From NCBI GenBank assembly GCA_003165335.1, contig PLTD01000121.1, positions 1 to 52,312 on the forward strand: a stretch of 52,312 nucleotides of DNA, written 5' to 3'. The notes beneath the pieces were generated by a model. It did not search any database. It saw only the letters and a program-made list of their open reading frames with translations, and was not told the DNA's origin. Positions 40,755 to 49,164 of the stretch are shown piece by piece. The translations under genes and the position numbers were made by a program. The first letter of the stretch is position 1. Each line of letters opens with the position of its first letter. Origin of the DNA: Rhodospirillales bacterium. GTDB lineage: Bacteria; Pseudomonadota; Alphaproteobacteria; BOG-932; Roseiterribacteraceae.

Positions 40755-42494
40755 ATGCAATCCGCTTCGTCATCCGGGCCCGCGCCGCGCGCCCAGGGAG
40801 AGTTGCTTATCACTCCGGGCCATAGCAAAGCGCCCGAAACACCCAGATTCTCAATTGTCCGCGTTACACCGGACATGGCGGCAAGCCTTTTGACGGTGAA
40901 ACGTGCCGGCGCCAAGCGCAATCAAACCGCTGTGTCCACCTATGGGCAAGCCATGCGTGCCGGCGAATGGGTCCTCAACGGAATGCCAATCATTCTGTCA
41001 CGGAACGGCTTTCTCCTCGATGGAGTGCAGCGCCTATATGCCTGCATCGAGGCGCAAACCGAATTCGTCACCGTCCTGGCAGAAAACGTCCCTGACGATA
41101 CGGTTCACACCATCGACCAGCAGCGACGCCGCTCCTTTACCGGAGTTTTGGAAACTCGCGGGATTCCTAAACCCTCCGCGATCGCCAGCCTGCTCGCCAA
41201 ACTAATCCGCTATGAGGACGGAACACTGACGCGTGGCACTTCCACTCCGCCTTGGAGCCAAATGGAACGAGCGCTGGAGGCAAATCGCACCGAAGTCGAT
41301 ACTGCAGTGAAATTCAGTTTCGATCACCCTGCCCGCCTACTATCCGAAGCTATTCGCACTCCGCTCAGTTTCATGGGCCTGCAAGCCGATCGCACGGCGA
41401 TTCGCAGGTTTCTGGACGCGATTGCTCACCCCGAGCGCTTCGATGCCAACGAACCGGGAGCTATGATCCGCCGTCGCCTTGTCGAGGCTCGTCAGGATCG
41501 GGCACGCCGCCCCTCGTCTGTTTCGCTGTTCGCTCTGTGCATCAAGGCACTTAACGACACGATATCCAACAATCGAAGCGAGGCCTATGTCTGGAACCCC
41601 GGAAACCGCCAAACCAAGGCCGAAGAACCCTTCCCTCAATTGCACGGCTACCATGGCCTGAAGAACTTCGTGCAGTCTGAGGCTCGAATTGAAATGAGCG
41701 AACGCCTGAAGCAGGAGGCTCAGGCTGCACTAGCCGATCCGGGAGTTTATACGATGTCTGTGGAGACTATCACCATAGAGAGAGCCGAAGAGTATCTCGC
41801 GGCAAATCGAGGTAACCGGAATATTGTTCAAGCACACGTAGCCGCAATGGCTCGAGACATCAGCAATGGTCGTTGGATGTTCAACGCTCAGCCTATTTGC
41901 TTCTCTCGATCCGGACGATTGCTGAACGGTCAGCACCGCCTCTCTGCTGTGCTCGAAGCCGGACAGCCGATAGAGGTCCTGGTGATGCGTGATTTGCCGG
42001 AGGAAGCATTCGAAACTTACGATAAGCAGGCGAAAAAGGCCCCGGTAGTCGACGAGATGTTCGACGACTTCGGGGACAAAGCCTTGGTATCGGCGCCGGC
42101 CGTCCTGCTGTGGCGACGCGAAATGAAACCACCAGGACAGCCCAATGCAACACCGACTGCCGCAGAAATCCGCGAGGTAATCCAAAGCCATCCGGATCTC
42201 ATGCGCCTCAGGGGCTTCGCCCGTAAATTGGTGCGCTATGGGCGTGCTTCAGCCCTGGTATACGCCGCCTACAAAGTACTGCGCGACGAGCCAAGGTTGG
42301 GAAATGTGTTTCTCGACCGCCTTGAAACAGCGGCCAATCTGCCACCCGGCCACATCATTATCAGGCTGCGTGACCGATTGATCGACTTACGCAAGGCAGA
42401 CCAGAACAGCCAGATCGACGAAATATTGGCAGCGTGGGAAAAGTTCAAAAGAAAGCCCGGCATCCCGATCAATCAAGCCAATTTGGGATTTTGA
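40755..42494 (+). CDS. Protein with two tandem ParB/DGQHR-like modules
   Basis: A 579-residue protein made of two related halves. Each has a ParB/sulfiredoxin-fold-like part followed by a helical part. In the second half the motif LLNGQHRLSAVLEAGQPIEVLVM (about 389-411, quoted in part) has the expected N-G-Q-H-R (391-395). In the first half the same place reads D-G-V-Q-R (89-93), so the His is lost. The paired context is clear: GEWVLNGMPIILSRNGFLL against GRWMFNAQPICFSRSGRLL. ParB-fold proteins bind NTPs or act as nucleases. No known flagellar role exists. A GAAGGA ribosome site is present. The 3' end overlaps the FliJ-like gene by 22 bases. Confidence 0.72.
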   Translation: MQSASSSGPAPRAQGELLITPGHSKAPETPRFSIVRVTPDMAASLLTVKRAGAKRNQTAVSTYGQAMRAGEWVLNGMPIILSRNGFLLDGVQRLYACIEAQTEFVTVLAENVPDDTVHTIDQQRRRSFTGVLETRGIPKPSAIASLLAKLIRYEDGTLTRGTSTPPWSQMERALEANRTEVDTAVKFSFDHPARLLSEAIRTPLSFMGLQADRTAIRRFLDAIAHPERFDANEPGAMIRRRLVEARQDRARRPSSVSLFALCIKALNDTISNNRSEAYVWNPGNRQTKAEEPFPQLHGYHGLKNFVQSEARIEMSERLKQEAQAALADPGVYTMSVETITIERAEEYLAANRGNRNIVQAHVAAMARDISNGRWMFNAQPICFSRSGRLLNGQHRLSAVLEAGQPIEVLVMRDLPEEAFETYDKQAKKAPVVDEMFDDFGDKALVSAPAVLLWRREMKPPGQPNATPTAAEIREVIQSHPDLMRLRGFARKLVRYGRASALVYAAYKVLRDEPRLGNVFLDRLETAANLPPGHIIIRLRDRLIDLRKADQNSQIDEILAAWEKFKRKPGIPINQANLGF

Positions 42495-42907
42495 GGCATC
42501 CCGAACGCTCGCATCGCGGCAAATTGTTCGTCGGCTTGATTGTCTGCGCTCCGCGAAGCAACAATGCGCTGCTGTCGGGCAGCGGAATCCCGGGCGATTT
42601 CCAGCCGTTTCAAATCCACGAATGCCGATTGCAGCGCGTCTCGAGCGATGGATTCATCTTGGACCAATTCAGCCCGGCGCGCCTTCAATGCAGCCCGAGC
42701 ACGAGACGTATGATTGGACCACTCACGTAACGTTACCATCAAAGCGGAATCGTTGGTCGCTATGGTGCTTTCCTTGGCTACGGTTTCTTCATGTACGGCC
42801 AACGCTGCATCCGCGATTGCTTTAGCAATTGCAATATGACCGAGGCTCCCTCGGCGTTCGTCCGTCGTGCGCCGCGCCAATTCAATCAACAGGTGTAATC
42901 CACGCAC
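42473..42907 (-). CDS. fliJ: FliJ-like flagellar export coiled-coil protein
   Basis: A 144-residue protein, almost wholly helical and rich in Ala, Arg, Glu and Gln, with the size and heptad-like pattern of FliJ (about 147 residues), the stalk that couples FliI to FlhA. The start is GTG at 42907, with an AGG-containing site upstream. It is not next to fliI (which lies 6 kb away), so the call depends on composition, length and presence in the cluster. It is otherwise an unassigned coiled-coil protein. It ends inside the 3' end of the ParB-like gene. Confidence 0.5.
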   Translation of the reverse strand: MRGLHLLIELARRTTDERRGSLGHIAIAKAIADAALAVHEETVAKESTIATNDSALMVTLREWSNHTSRARAALKARRAELVQDESIARDALQSAFVDLKRLEIARDSAARQQRIVASRSADNQADEQFAAMRAFGMPQNPKLA

Positions 42908-42940
42908 TTACCTGTCCCCCGACTTTGCCACTCACGCAGT

Positions 42941-43741
42941 TTAAGACGTAATCATTTGGCAGGTTATAGGATTTGAACCTCCGACACTAAGCGCATAGCC
43001 AAATCCCCAAACGTTCCGGATCAAATCACCGGCCCCAGCTTTGACTAACTTGCGGCGAAGTCGACCTATCAAAGAGTCTACGTTCGCATGCGAGGCCAGA
43101 ATATCATCGTCGAAGTCCTGCGATAATATCGTACTTTTCCTTACGGGGGCGCCATTGCGGGATACGAGTAGTTCTAAAGCCAAATACTCATCCGAAAATA
43201 ACCGGACAGACTTGCCATCGACATGCGCTTGGCGGCCAGCCAGATCAATCTCCAATGGACCGACGCGAACTATCTGAGAGCGCGGGCAAGCTGCTTCAGA
43301 GCGGTTAGCCAACGATAATACACAGGCCTTCAAATCGAGATGATTGAAGGGAAATACGATGATTTCATCAGCCCCGACCGCATAAGCCCGATCAAACGCA
43401 TCTGAAGATGATCGGGCCGATACAAATAGAACCGGAACTTCCACATGAGCCAATCGTAACCGGCTGACCGCTTGGTAACCCAAGAGATCAGGTCGAAAAT
43501 CGACGACAATCACATCAAAATGGTCATTCCTAGTAAGCGCGATTAATGAATCGATTGTTTGCACGCGTTTAACACAAAAATTATTCTCCTCTAGGCACTC
43601 AGCCACATTGTCGTCCGGCATCATATCGTTCGCGAGGATCAGAACCTGTGTCGTTCTCAATTCCGTCGAATATTGCCGATCAGCGCCAAAGATCAACCCA
43701 ACTGGAAAATGGTCAACAGCCTCGTGACGATCGATATGCAT
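42941..43741 (-). CDS. CtrA/OmpR-like transcription factor with degenerate receiver
   Basis: A 266-residue protein: a 30-residue N-terminal extension, a receiver-like domain (about 31-145) and a winged-helix OmpR-type domain (about 158-252, with VDSLIGRLRRKL and a GFGYAL wing). The receiver is changed at key sites. The acidic pair is Asn38/Asp39, the phosphoacceptor Asp81 remains, the switch Thr is Ser108, and the conserved Lys of KPF is Phe130 in VFPF. The arrangement LLGYQAVSRLRLAHVEVPVLFVSA resembles CtrA. A strong AAGGAGA ribosome site precedes the ATG. Its neighbours are kinases and flagellar genes, so it may control motility without standard phosphorylation (inference). Confidence 0.75.
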   Translation of the reverse strand: MHIDRHEAVDHFPVGLIFGADRQYSTELRTTQVLILANDMMPDDNVAECLEENNFCVKRVQTIDSLIALTRNDHFDVIVVDFRPDLLGYQAVSRLRLAHVEVPVLFVSARSSSDAFDRAYAVGADEIIVFPFNHLDLKACVLSLANRSEAACPRSQIVRVGPLEIDLAGRQAHVDGKSVRLFSDEYLALELLVSRNGAPVRKSTILSQDFDDDILASHANVDSLIGRLRRKLVKAGAGDLIRNVWGFGYALSVGGSNPITCQMITS

Positions 43742-44053
43742 TTTGTGAGTCTCCTTTTCGGAATTCTTCGAACATTCAGTCCCTCACAAGCTTTATAATT
43801 CGGAAGACCGATGAAATCGTGTCGAGATTTGTGCGAATTTGTAGTAAGCAGAAAATCAAGTGAGGAAATACTCAATATGCGCGGAATCACTCGTGAATTT
43901 GGATTGCGCGCCAACGAAAAGGGGGATCATGAAATGACGGGATTTAGGGGTTGAAGCGACCGTCGATCCGCGTTTGCGGTAAATCTATTTGGTCTCTTAA
44001 AAGTTGCCAACGTCGAAAATCCGCCAAACAATATAGCGGACAAGCGGCTGATA
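43742..44053. other. 312-base intergenic region
   Basis: Lies between the globin-coupled kinase gene end and the CtrA/OmpR-like gene start, both minus strand. It should hold the promoter of the latter. I see no convincing ORF, hairpin or repeat. Confidence 0.6.
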
Positions 44054-45724
44054 TCAGGTTCGGGCGGCAGCTTTCAGAAAAGTAACGGTGAATACGGCAC
44101 CGCCGTTAGGTGAGTTATCGGCGGTGATGTTGCCCCCGATAGATGTCATGATTCCGTGGCAGATCGACAAGCCTAGGCCTATCCCCTTGCCGACTTCCTT
44201 TGTAGTAAAAAACGGGTCAAATAATCGCTCGCGTATCGCGCTCGGGAAACCCGGTCCAGTATCACTGATCAGCAGCGAAACGGTCCCGATATCATGGTCT
44301 ACTGAAGAACGAAGTGTAAGACTGCGCGCAGAACCCTCCGGATTTCTCTCCATTGCATCAAGCGCGTTCAACATCAGATTGACTAAGACCTGCTCCACTA
44401 AGACCAGTCCTCCAATTACCGGAGGCAGGGAGTCATCCAATTCATTGGTCACAACGACACCGCCGGCACGCAACGCGCCGCCCACCAATGCATAGGCCCC
44501 GTCTATTGCATCAACTAATCTAAAGGGCGTCTTACTATCTCCTCCCTTGCCCCCGAATATTCTCAGATGATCAATAATTGTCCGCGCGCGTGCAGCCTGC
44601 TCTCTAATTCGATTCAAGCGATCTATCGTGTAGCCGATGCCGTCTGGTCCTCTTTCCTGGAGCATTTTTGCGGAGTTCTCCGCTGCCAAAGACATGATGG
44701 TAAAGGGCTGGTTTATCTCGTGAGCCAGGCCGGACGCCATTTCTCCCAGAGTAGCCAATTTCGCAGAAGTAAAGGCCTGCGCTCGGATTGCATGATCGTG
44801 AGTAATATCTGAAATATATCCTGCCACTTCCACTTGACCGCCATCGAGACGCTCAATAACGCGCAATTGATCGCGAAAGCGGAGCAGCGAGCCGTTCTTG
44901 TGACGAAAATCATACTCTATGGAGGCGCCCCCCATCGACATCACTTTGGCAAAATGAGCCCGCCAAACATGATCATCGATTGCCTTGACCCTGCGAGCCC
45001 AAGCCTGCCACGAAACAAATTTTGTTGATTGCCAGCCACTCATTTGTTCAGCGTTTCCGGATATCTCGAAGCGAGTGAACTTTCCACCAGGTTCGAGTAG
45101 ACCGCTATAAACTGCCGCTGGAATACCGGATAGCAATCTCGCAATCTTTCGCCGGGCGGCATTTGCCACATTGGCTTTTTGTCGAAGCCTTTCCAACTCG
45201 ATCGAAGAGGCATCATACGCTGAAATTGCAAGATCCATATCCAGCGCGATGGCGTTACCGACAGCTACAATGACCGATTGGATCTTTGCCCGAGACCAGT
45301 GCTCCTGCTGCAGGGCGATCGCAACGAGGCGTCCTTGGCCGTAATTATAGCTTCCCAGAAAGAATCTCGGCTCCAATCCAATTTTGCGATGGATCTCGCC
45401 GATAGAGCGAACACTGTCGAAGTATGAATCATCGAAATTTCCGCAAAATAGCCTCTCCCAGTGCGCTACCAACGCATCCCGAAGGCCCAAAGTATCTGCG
45501 CCAATCAGATTGTTCAGCGACGGGATCGATTTTACATGCTCATAGAAGCCACCCATAATTTTGATCAGTTCCGGTTCGACAAGCGGCCAGAACTCCAGCA
45601 AAAGGCGGCTGGTATCACTATCGACATTCATATAGCGCAGACGCGAGTCACGCGCCTGCAAACCGCCTGAGGAGAACATCTTCCGGTTCACTGTGAGATT
45701 TGACCGCGAGTGGTTGTCACCCAT
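44054..45724 (-). CDS. Globin-coupled sensor histidine kinase
   Basis: A 556-residue soluble kinase. Residues about 40-175 form a protoglobin-type sensor: FWPLVEPELIKIMGGFYEHV, then HWERLFCGNFDDSYFDSV, and the proximal heme ligand His112 in IGEIHRKIGLEPRFFLGSY. A PAS domain follows (about 195-310), then a HisKA helix with the phospho-His335 in GLAHEINQP, and an HATPase domain with NLMLNALDAM, DTGPG and GKGIGLGLSICHG. Such sensors bind O2, CO or NO. The PAS-kinase half is a paralogue of the CACHE kinase at 46773. Starts within about 32 residues are uncertain. The partner is probably the OmpR-type regulator at 46053 or a receiver-only protein nearby. Confidence 0.85.
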   Translation of the reverse strand: MGDNHSRSNLTVNRKMFSSGGLQARDSRLRYMNVDSDTSRLLLEFWPLVEPELIKIMGGFYEHVKSIPSLNNLIGADTLGLRDALVAHWERLFCGNFDDSYFDSVRSIGEIHRKIGLEPRFFLGSYNYGQGRLVAIALQQEHWSRAKIQSVIVAVGNAIALDMDLAISAYDASSIELERLRQKANVANAARRKIARLLSGIPAAVYSGLLEPGGKFTRFEISGNAEQMSGWQSTKFVSWQAWARRVKAIDDHVWRAHFAKVMSMGGASIEYDFRHKNGSLLRFRDQLRVIERLDGGQVEVAGYISDITHDHAIRAQAFTSAKLATLGEMASGLAHEINQPFTIMSLAAENSAKMLQERGPDGIGYTIDRLNRIREQAARARTIIDHLRIFGGKGGDSKTPFRLVDAIDGAYALVGGALRAGGVVVTNELDDSLPPVIGGLVLVEQVLVNLMLNALDAMERNPEGSARSLTLRSSVDHDIGTVSLLISDTGPGFPSAIRERLFDPFFTTKEVGKGIGLGLSICHGIMTSIGGNITADNSPNGGAVFTVTFLKAAART

Positions 45725-46052
45725 GAGCCATCAAATCGTATAATTCGAGATCTGACGCTCGGTATCTATCCTCTCCTGCAATAAAGGTCGGACCGTAGAT
45801 TTGTAAATTGATCTCAGCGGGTTGGGTATCCTGTGTCCAAGCGCAACCAGGATTCATTTGCTTCAATTGGCTCGCATCACATAGTTGGCTCCGAGCTCCT
45901 GAAAAGAATGCACACGCCCGGAATTTTCTCTTTAGCGGACACACGGTCAGGAGGCGAGTCCTCATTGACATTCGGTTATCAGAATCGAACGACGCCAGTC
46001 ACTATTATATTTGCGAGTTATTGTTTTATGACCGAAATAGCAAAATATCGAT
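45725..46052. other. 328-base intergenic region
   Basis: Separates the OmpR-type regulator from the globin-coupled kinase on the minus strand and should carry the kinase promoter. A minus-strand open frame of 84 codons (45717-45971) ends within the kinase start but shows no domain, composition or ribosome site that would support a gene. Confidence 0.55.
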
Positions 46053-46757
46053 CTACATACGCTCGGAAGCAAAGCCGGTGAATATGTACCCCTGCTGGCG
46101 TGCAGACTTGATGACTGTCGGGTTCTCGGGGTCCGGTTCGACCTTTCGTCTCACTCTTACGACTAGGCCATCGATCGCACGATCTCCCGGGCGATAAGGC
46201 CGATTGAATACACTTTCCGTCAGTTCCTCTCGGTTTACGGCCTCGCCGCGCGCATCGATCAACACTTGGAGAAAGACGAACTCAGTCGAAGTTAAATGGC
46301 AGCGAGATCCGTCAGGATAATAGAGTTCGCGCTCGTCGGGCCTAAACTCCCAGGTTCTCGGGGCCGGTGTTGCAGCGGCTTCGGATCGAGTGGTACGCGT
46401 CCGCCGCAATACCGCCCGAATACGCGCCAGAATTTCTCGCGGCAACGCGGTCTTATGGATATAGTCGTCAGCACCCAATTCCAGACCGAGAATTCGGTCG
46501 ATCGGGTCCTCCATTCCCGTCAAAATAACGCACGGAATTGTCGAGATCGATCGAACCTCACGCAACACCTCTATGCCTGTTGTTGTCCCAAGTTTTTGAT
46601 CCAGAACAAGCAAATCCGGTTTCATTTCGTCGAGTAAAGGCATCAGTTGAGATGGATCGTTAACAGTAGCGCAACGGATGCCGTGGTTCGCTAGGAACTG
46701 ACTTAATTCCTCAACGAAGTCGGGCTCGTCATCGATCAGTATGACGGTGTCAGTCAA
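46053..46757 (-). CDS. OmpR-family response regulator
   Basis: A 234-residue two-domain regulator. The receiver has Asp9/Asp10/Glu11, phosphoacceptor Asp53, switch Thr80 and Lys102 (in HKTA, so the usual Pro after Lys is Thr). The winged-helix output domain (about 135-228) has LTSTEFVFLQVLIDARGEAVNREEL and the wing sequence QQGYIF. It lies 15 bases after the CACHE kinase gene on the same strand, making the two a probable cognate pair. Targets are unknown. Confidence 0.9.
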   Translation of the reverse strand: MTDTVILIDDEPDFVEELSQFLANHGIRCATVNDPSQLMPLLDEMKPDLLVLDQKLGTTTGIEVLREVRSISTIPCVILTGMEDPIDRILGLELGADDYIHKTALPREILARIRAVLRRTRTTRSEAAATPAPRTWEFRPDERELYYPDGSRCHLTSTEFVFLQVLIDARGEAVNREELTESVFNRPYRPGDRAIDGLVVRVRRKVEPDPENPTVIKSARQQGYIFTGFASERM

Positions 46758-46772
46758 AATTTTCCTCTGACG

Positions 46773-48971
46773 TTAGGCAGCAGCTTCAATAAGAGTCGCA
46801 CTGGGCTCAATCTCCATCTCGGTTTGCATGGGCGCAATTCTAAAGGTCAAAATAAATGACGCACCACTTCCAACAGTATTCTCGCCAGTAATGCTGCCAT
46901 CGAAGGATCCCATGATTCCGTGACATAGCGATAGGCCAAGTCCGGTACCTTTTCCAACTTCCTTAGTGGTGAAGAACGGCTCAAAAATCCTATCGACTAG
47001 GTGAGAGGGAATTCCAGGTCCAGTATCTTGAATATTCAAAACCACAGCACCAGTCGCTTCATCAAGCTTAACGCATACAGTCAAGTCACGGGGCTGCTCG
47101 GCTGGGTTCCCGTCCATTGCGTCACGAGCATTCAGGAGCAGGTTGACTATCACGTGCTCTGCAAGAATCGGTTGGGCAAGCACAGGAGGCAATCCGTCCT
47201 GCAATTCGACATCGACAATTACGCCCGCGCTTCGTAGTGCGCTTCCAACTAAGGCTAGCGCGCCATCGATAACGGATTTCAGGTGAACTGGCCCGAGTTC
47301 CTCGCTCGACTGGCGCCCGAATATTCGTAGATGGTTAATAATTGTGCGCGCCCGCATTGCCTGCTCGACGATACGATTCATGCGCTGGAGCGCAAAATTG
47401 ATGCCCTCAGCTCCCTTATGCTCCAGCATGTGCGCAGCATTTTCTGCTGCCAGCGACATAGTCGCGATCGGCTGATTGAGCTCGTGAGCAAGCCCTGCTG
47501 CCATCTCTCCCAAAGTGGCGAGCTTAGAGGAAGCAAAGGCCTGGGCCTGGATGGCGCGCTCGCGTGTAATTTCAGAGATATAACCGACGACCGACACCTG
47601 ACCGTCTTCTTCCCGCTTTACGACCCGTGCCTGGTCGCGGAGCCAGACAATAGACCCATCCCGCCGAAGAAACCGATATTCGATGATGGCATCGCCATCC
47701 CTAATAATCTTTCGGTAATAGTTGCGCCAATCGAATTCGTCGATGCCGAACGCCCGGCTTACCCAGGCATGGCGGGACGCAAGCTCTGTCTCGTGCCACC
47801 CGGTCAAACGCTGCGCAGTCTCGGTTATTGTGAAGTCGACAACCCCGCCATCCGGCGCAAGATTTACGCCATAAACGGCGGCGGGAAGACCAGATAACAA
47901 CTGCGATATTCGGACACGAGCCATCTCGGTCATTTCGGCCCCCTGCCGCACAAGCTCCAGTTCCAGAGCCGATCGCCGACGGGCCGCAGATCCGATCAAA
48001 AGTGCCATCAGTGCGCCGGCGAACAGCGCAAAGGATATCGTTGCGATATGGACCCAGTTAGAAAGCCTTTGCGCTCCGCTCAACTCGTTATCCGCGTCCA
48101 GAGTAACGATCGCCAATAAGGGTAACTGCCCAATCACGCGGTAGGCTTGCAACTTCAAATGACCGTCGATTGTGCTCAATACCTGACGTGAACCGCTGAT
48201 CCCCATGCTATCTGCGAGTTTGGTCTTAAAATTGGGATTTGGCGGAAGCCCAAGCAGTTTCTCCGCGTCGCGGCTTCGCGCGACAAGTTGCCCATTCGTC
48301 ATACTCCAGATGGCCAGGACGCCGTTTTCGCTAAACTGCAAGCTTGCCAGGGTAGTAGAGAGTTGCAGCAAATCCAACGACACCAGAGCCATGCCCCCGG
48401 GGCTCGCGTCCGGTTTTGTTAGGCGACGAAGGAACTGCAAGCTCCATCGCCCCGACATACGATCAATCTGCGGTTCACTGATGAAAAGGGCTGAATCGTC
48501 GTAGATGGGGGGAGAAACATAATCGTGATCGCCAAGGACGAGCGATTCATTCGATTGTCTCGCCGCCCAAGTCACCTGCCCATCGGGTCCGATCGCGGAT
48601 ATTTGCAGAACACCGAATTTTTGCAGCGTGGCAATACCGCGAAGATTCTCGGCAATCGCTGACGCACCGGAATTGTCGCCATTCTTCAAAAGATTTTCGC
48701 GCATTTGAACGAGCGACTGGATGTTCTCTATTACTCCAGCCGAACGGAGCATCACCTGTTCGAGCGCCTCGGCACAAACGTTGGCACGGGCCACCGCGGC
48801 ATCCATTGTCGCGGTGCGAACGTGGCTAATGTAAAGCTGTCCTAAGAAGAAAACTACGGCTGATAGGTTGAGCCAGACGAAGATCGAAATCAGCGTCCAC
48901 TGTGGGAGGAAGTGTGTCCATTTTGCTCTATGAATGCTGCGAGCTCCTCTCCCCAAAGTGTTCCACTTCAT
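46773..48971 (-). CDS. Membrane CACHE-PAS histidine kinase
   Basis: A 732-residue sensor kinase. A first membrane helix (about 25-47) and a second (about 306-328) enclose a periplasmic region of about 255 residues with a double-CACHE look, including SAIGPDGQVTWAARQSNESLVLGDHDYV and GMALVSLDLLQL. Inside lie a PAS domain (about 356-470), HisKA with His496 in GLAHELNQP, and an HATPase domain with NLLLNARDAM, DTGPGIP and GKGTGLGLSLCHG. CACHE domains sense small extracellular ligands. The cytoplasmic half closely resembles the globin-coupled kinase at 44054. Followed by its likely response regulator 15 bases downstream. Confidence 0.88.
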   Translation of the reverse strand: MKWNTLGRGARSIHRAKWTHFLPQWTLISIFVWLNLSAVVFFLGQLYISHVRTATMDAAVARANVCAEALEQVMLRSAGVIENIQSLVQMRENLLKNGDNSGASAIAENLRGIATLQKFGVLQISAIGPDGQVTWAARQSNESLVLGDHDYVSPPIYDDSALFISEPQIDRMSGRWSLQFLRRLTKPDASPGGMALVSLDLLQLSTTLASLQFSENGVLAIWSMTNGQLVARSRDAEKLLGLPPNPNFKTKLADSMGISGSRQVLSTIDGHLKLQAYRVIGQLPLLAIVTLDADNELSGAQRLSNWVHIATISFALFAGALMALLIGSAARRRSALELELVRQGAEMTEMARVRISQLLSGLPAAVYGVNLAPDGGVVDFTITETAQRLTGWHETELASRHAWVSRAFGIDEFDWRNYYRKIIRDGDAIIEYRFLRRDGSIVWLRDQARVVKREEDGQVSVVGYISEITRERAIQAQAFASSKLATLGEMAAGLAHELNQPIATMSLAAENAAHMLEHKGAEGINFALQRMNRIVEQAMRARTIINHLRIFGRQSSEELGPVHLKSVIDGALALVGSALRSAGVIVDVELQDGLPPVLAQPILAEHVIVNLLLNARDAMDGNPAEQPRDLTVCVKLDEATGAVVLNIQDTGPGIPSHLVDRIFEPFFTTKEVGKGTGLGLSLCHGIMGSFDGSITGENTVGSGASFILTFRIAPMQTEMEIEPSATLIEAAA

Positions 48972-49019
48972 TACCTCATCACTCTCGTAAAAATTTGGTA
49001 TGAGTTACACGGCATTGTA

Positions 49020-49118
49020 TATAACTTATCCTTAATTATCTTTAAATTGGCGGAAGTTCGAATTGCATGTCATTAACTCATTGACCCTGTAGAAATTAGA
49101 TATAAGTTAATCTTAATT
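49020..49118. promoter_or_regulatory. Two 18-base near-identical sites in a divergent promoter
   Basis: TATAACTTATCCTTAATT (49020-49037) and TATAAGTTAATCTTAATT (49101-49118) match at 15 of 18 positions, in the same orientation and 81 bases apart. They lie in the AT-rich gap between the CACHE kinase and the receiver-only gene. A response-regulator binding site pair is plausible. Confidence 0.4.
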
Positions 49119-49145
49119 GCAAGAAACATTTGTCAACTTTATCAA

Positions 49146-49161
49146 ACTGCCAAAGGGCAGT
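49146..49161 (+). promoter_or_regulatory. Hairpin over the ribosome site of the receiver-only gene
   Basis: ACTGCC-AAAG-GGCAGT forms a 6-bp stem whose loop and right arm contain the AAGGG ribosome site, ending 3 bases before the ATG at 49165. It could limit translation. Confidence 0.4.
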
Positions 49162-49164
49162 CCC

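Noticed and set aside
45717-45971. 84-codon minus-strand frame before the globin-coupled kinase
   Set aside because: No ribosome site, no recognisable motif and poor composition; likely chance in an intergenic region.
49031-49048. CtrA box (TTAA-N7-TTAA) in the AT-rich gap
   Set aside because: The nearest match is TTAA-N6-TTAA, one base short, in a very AT-rich stretch where such matches are common.
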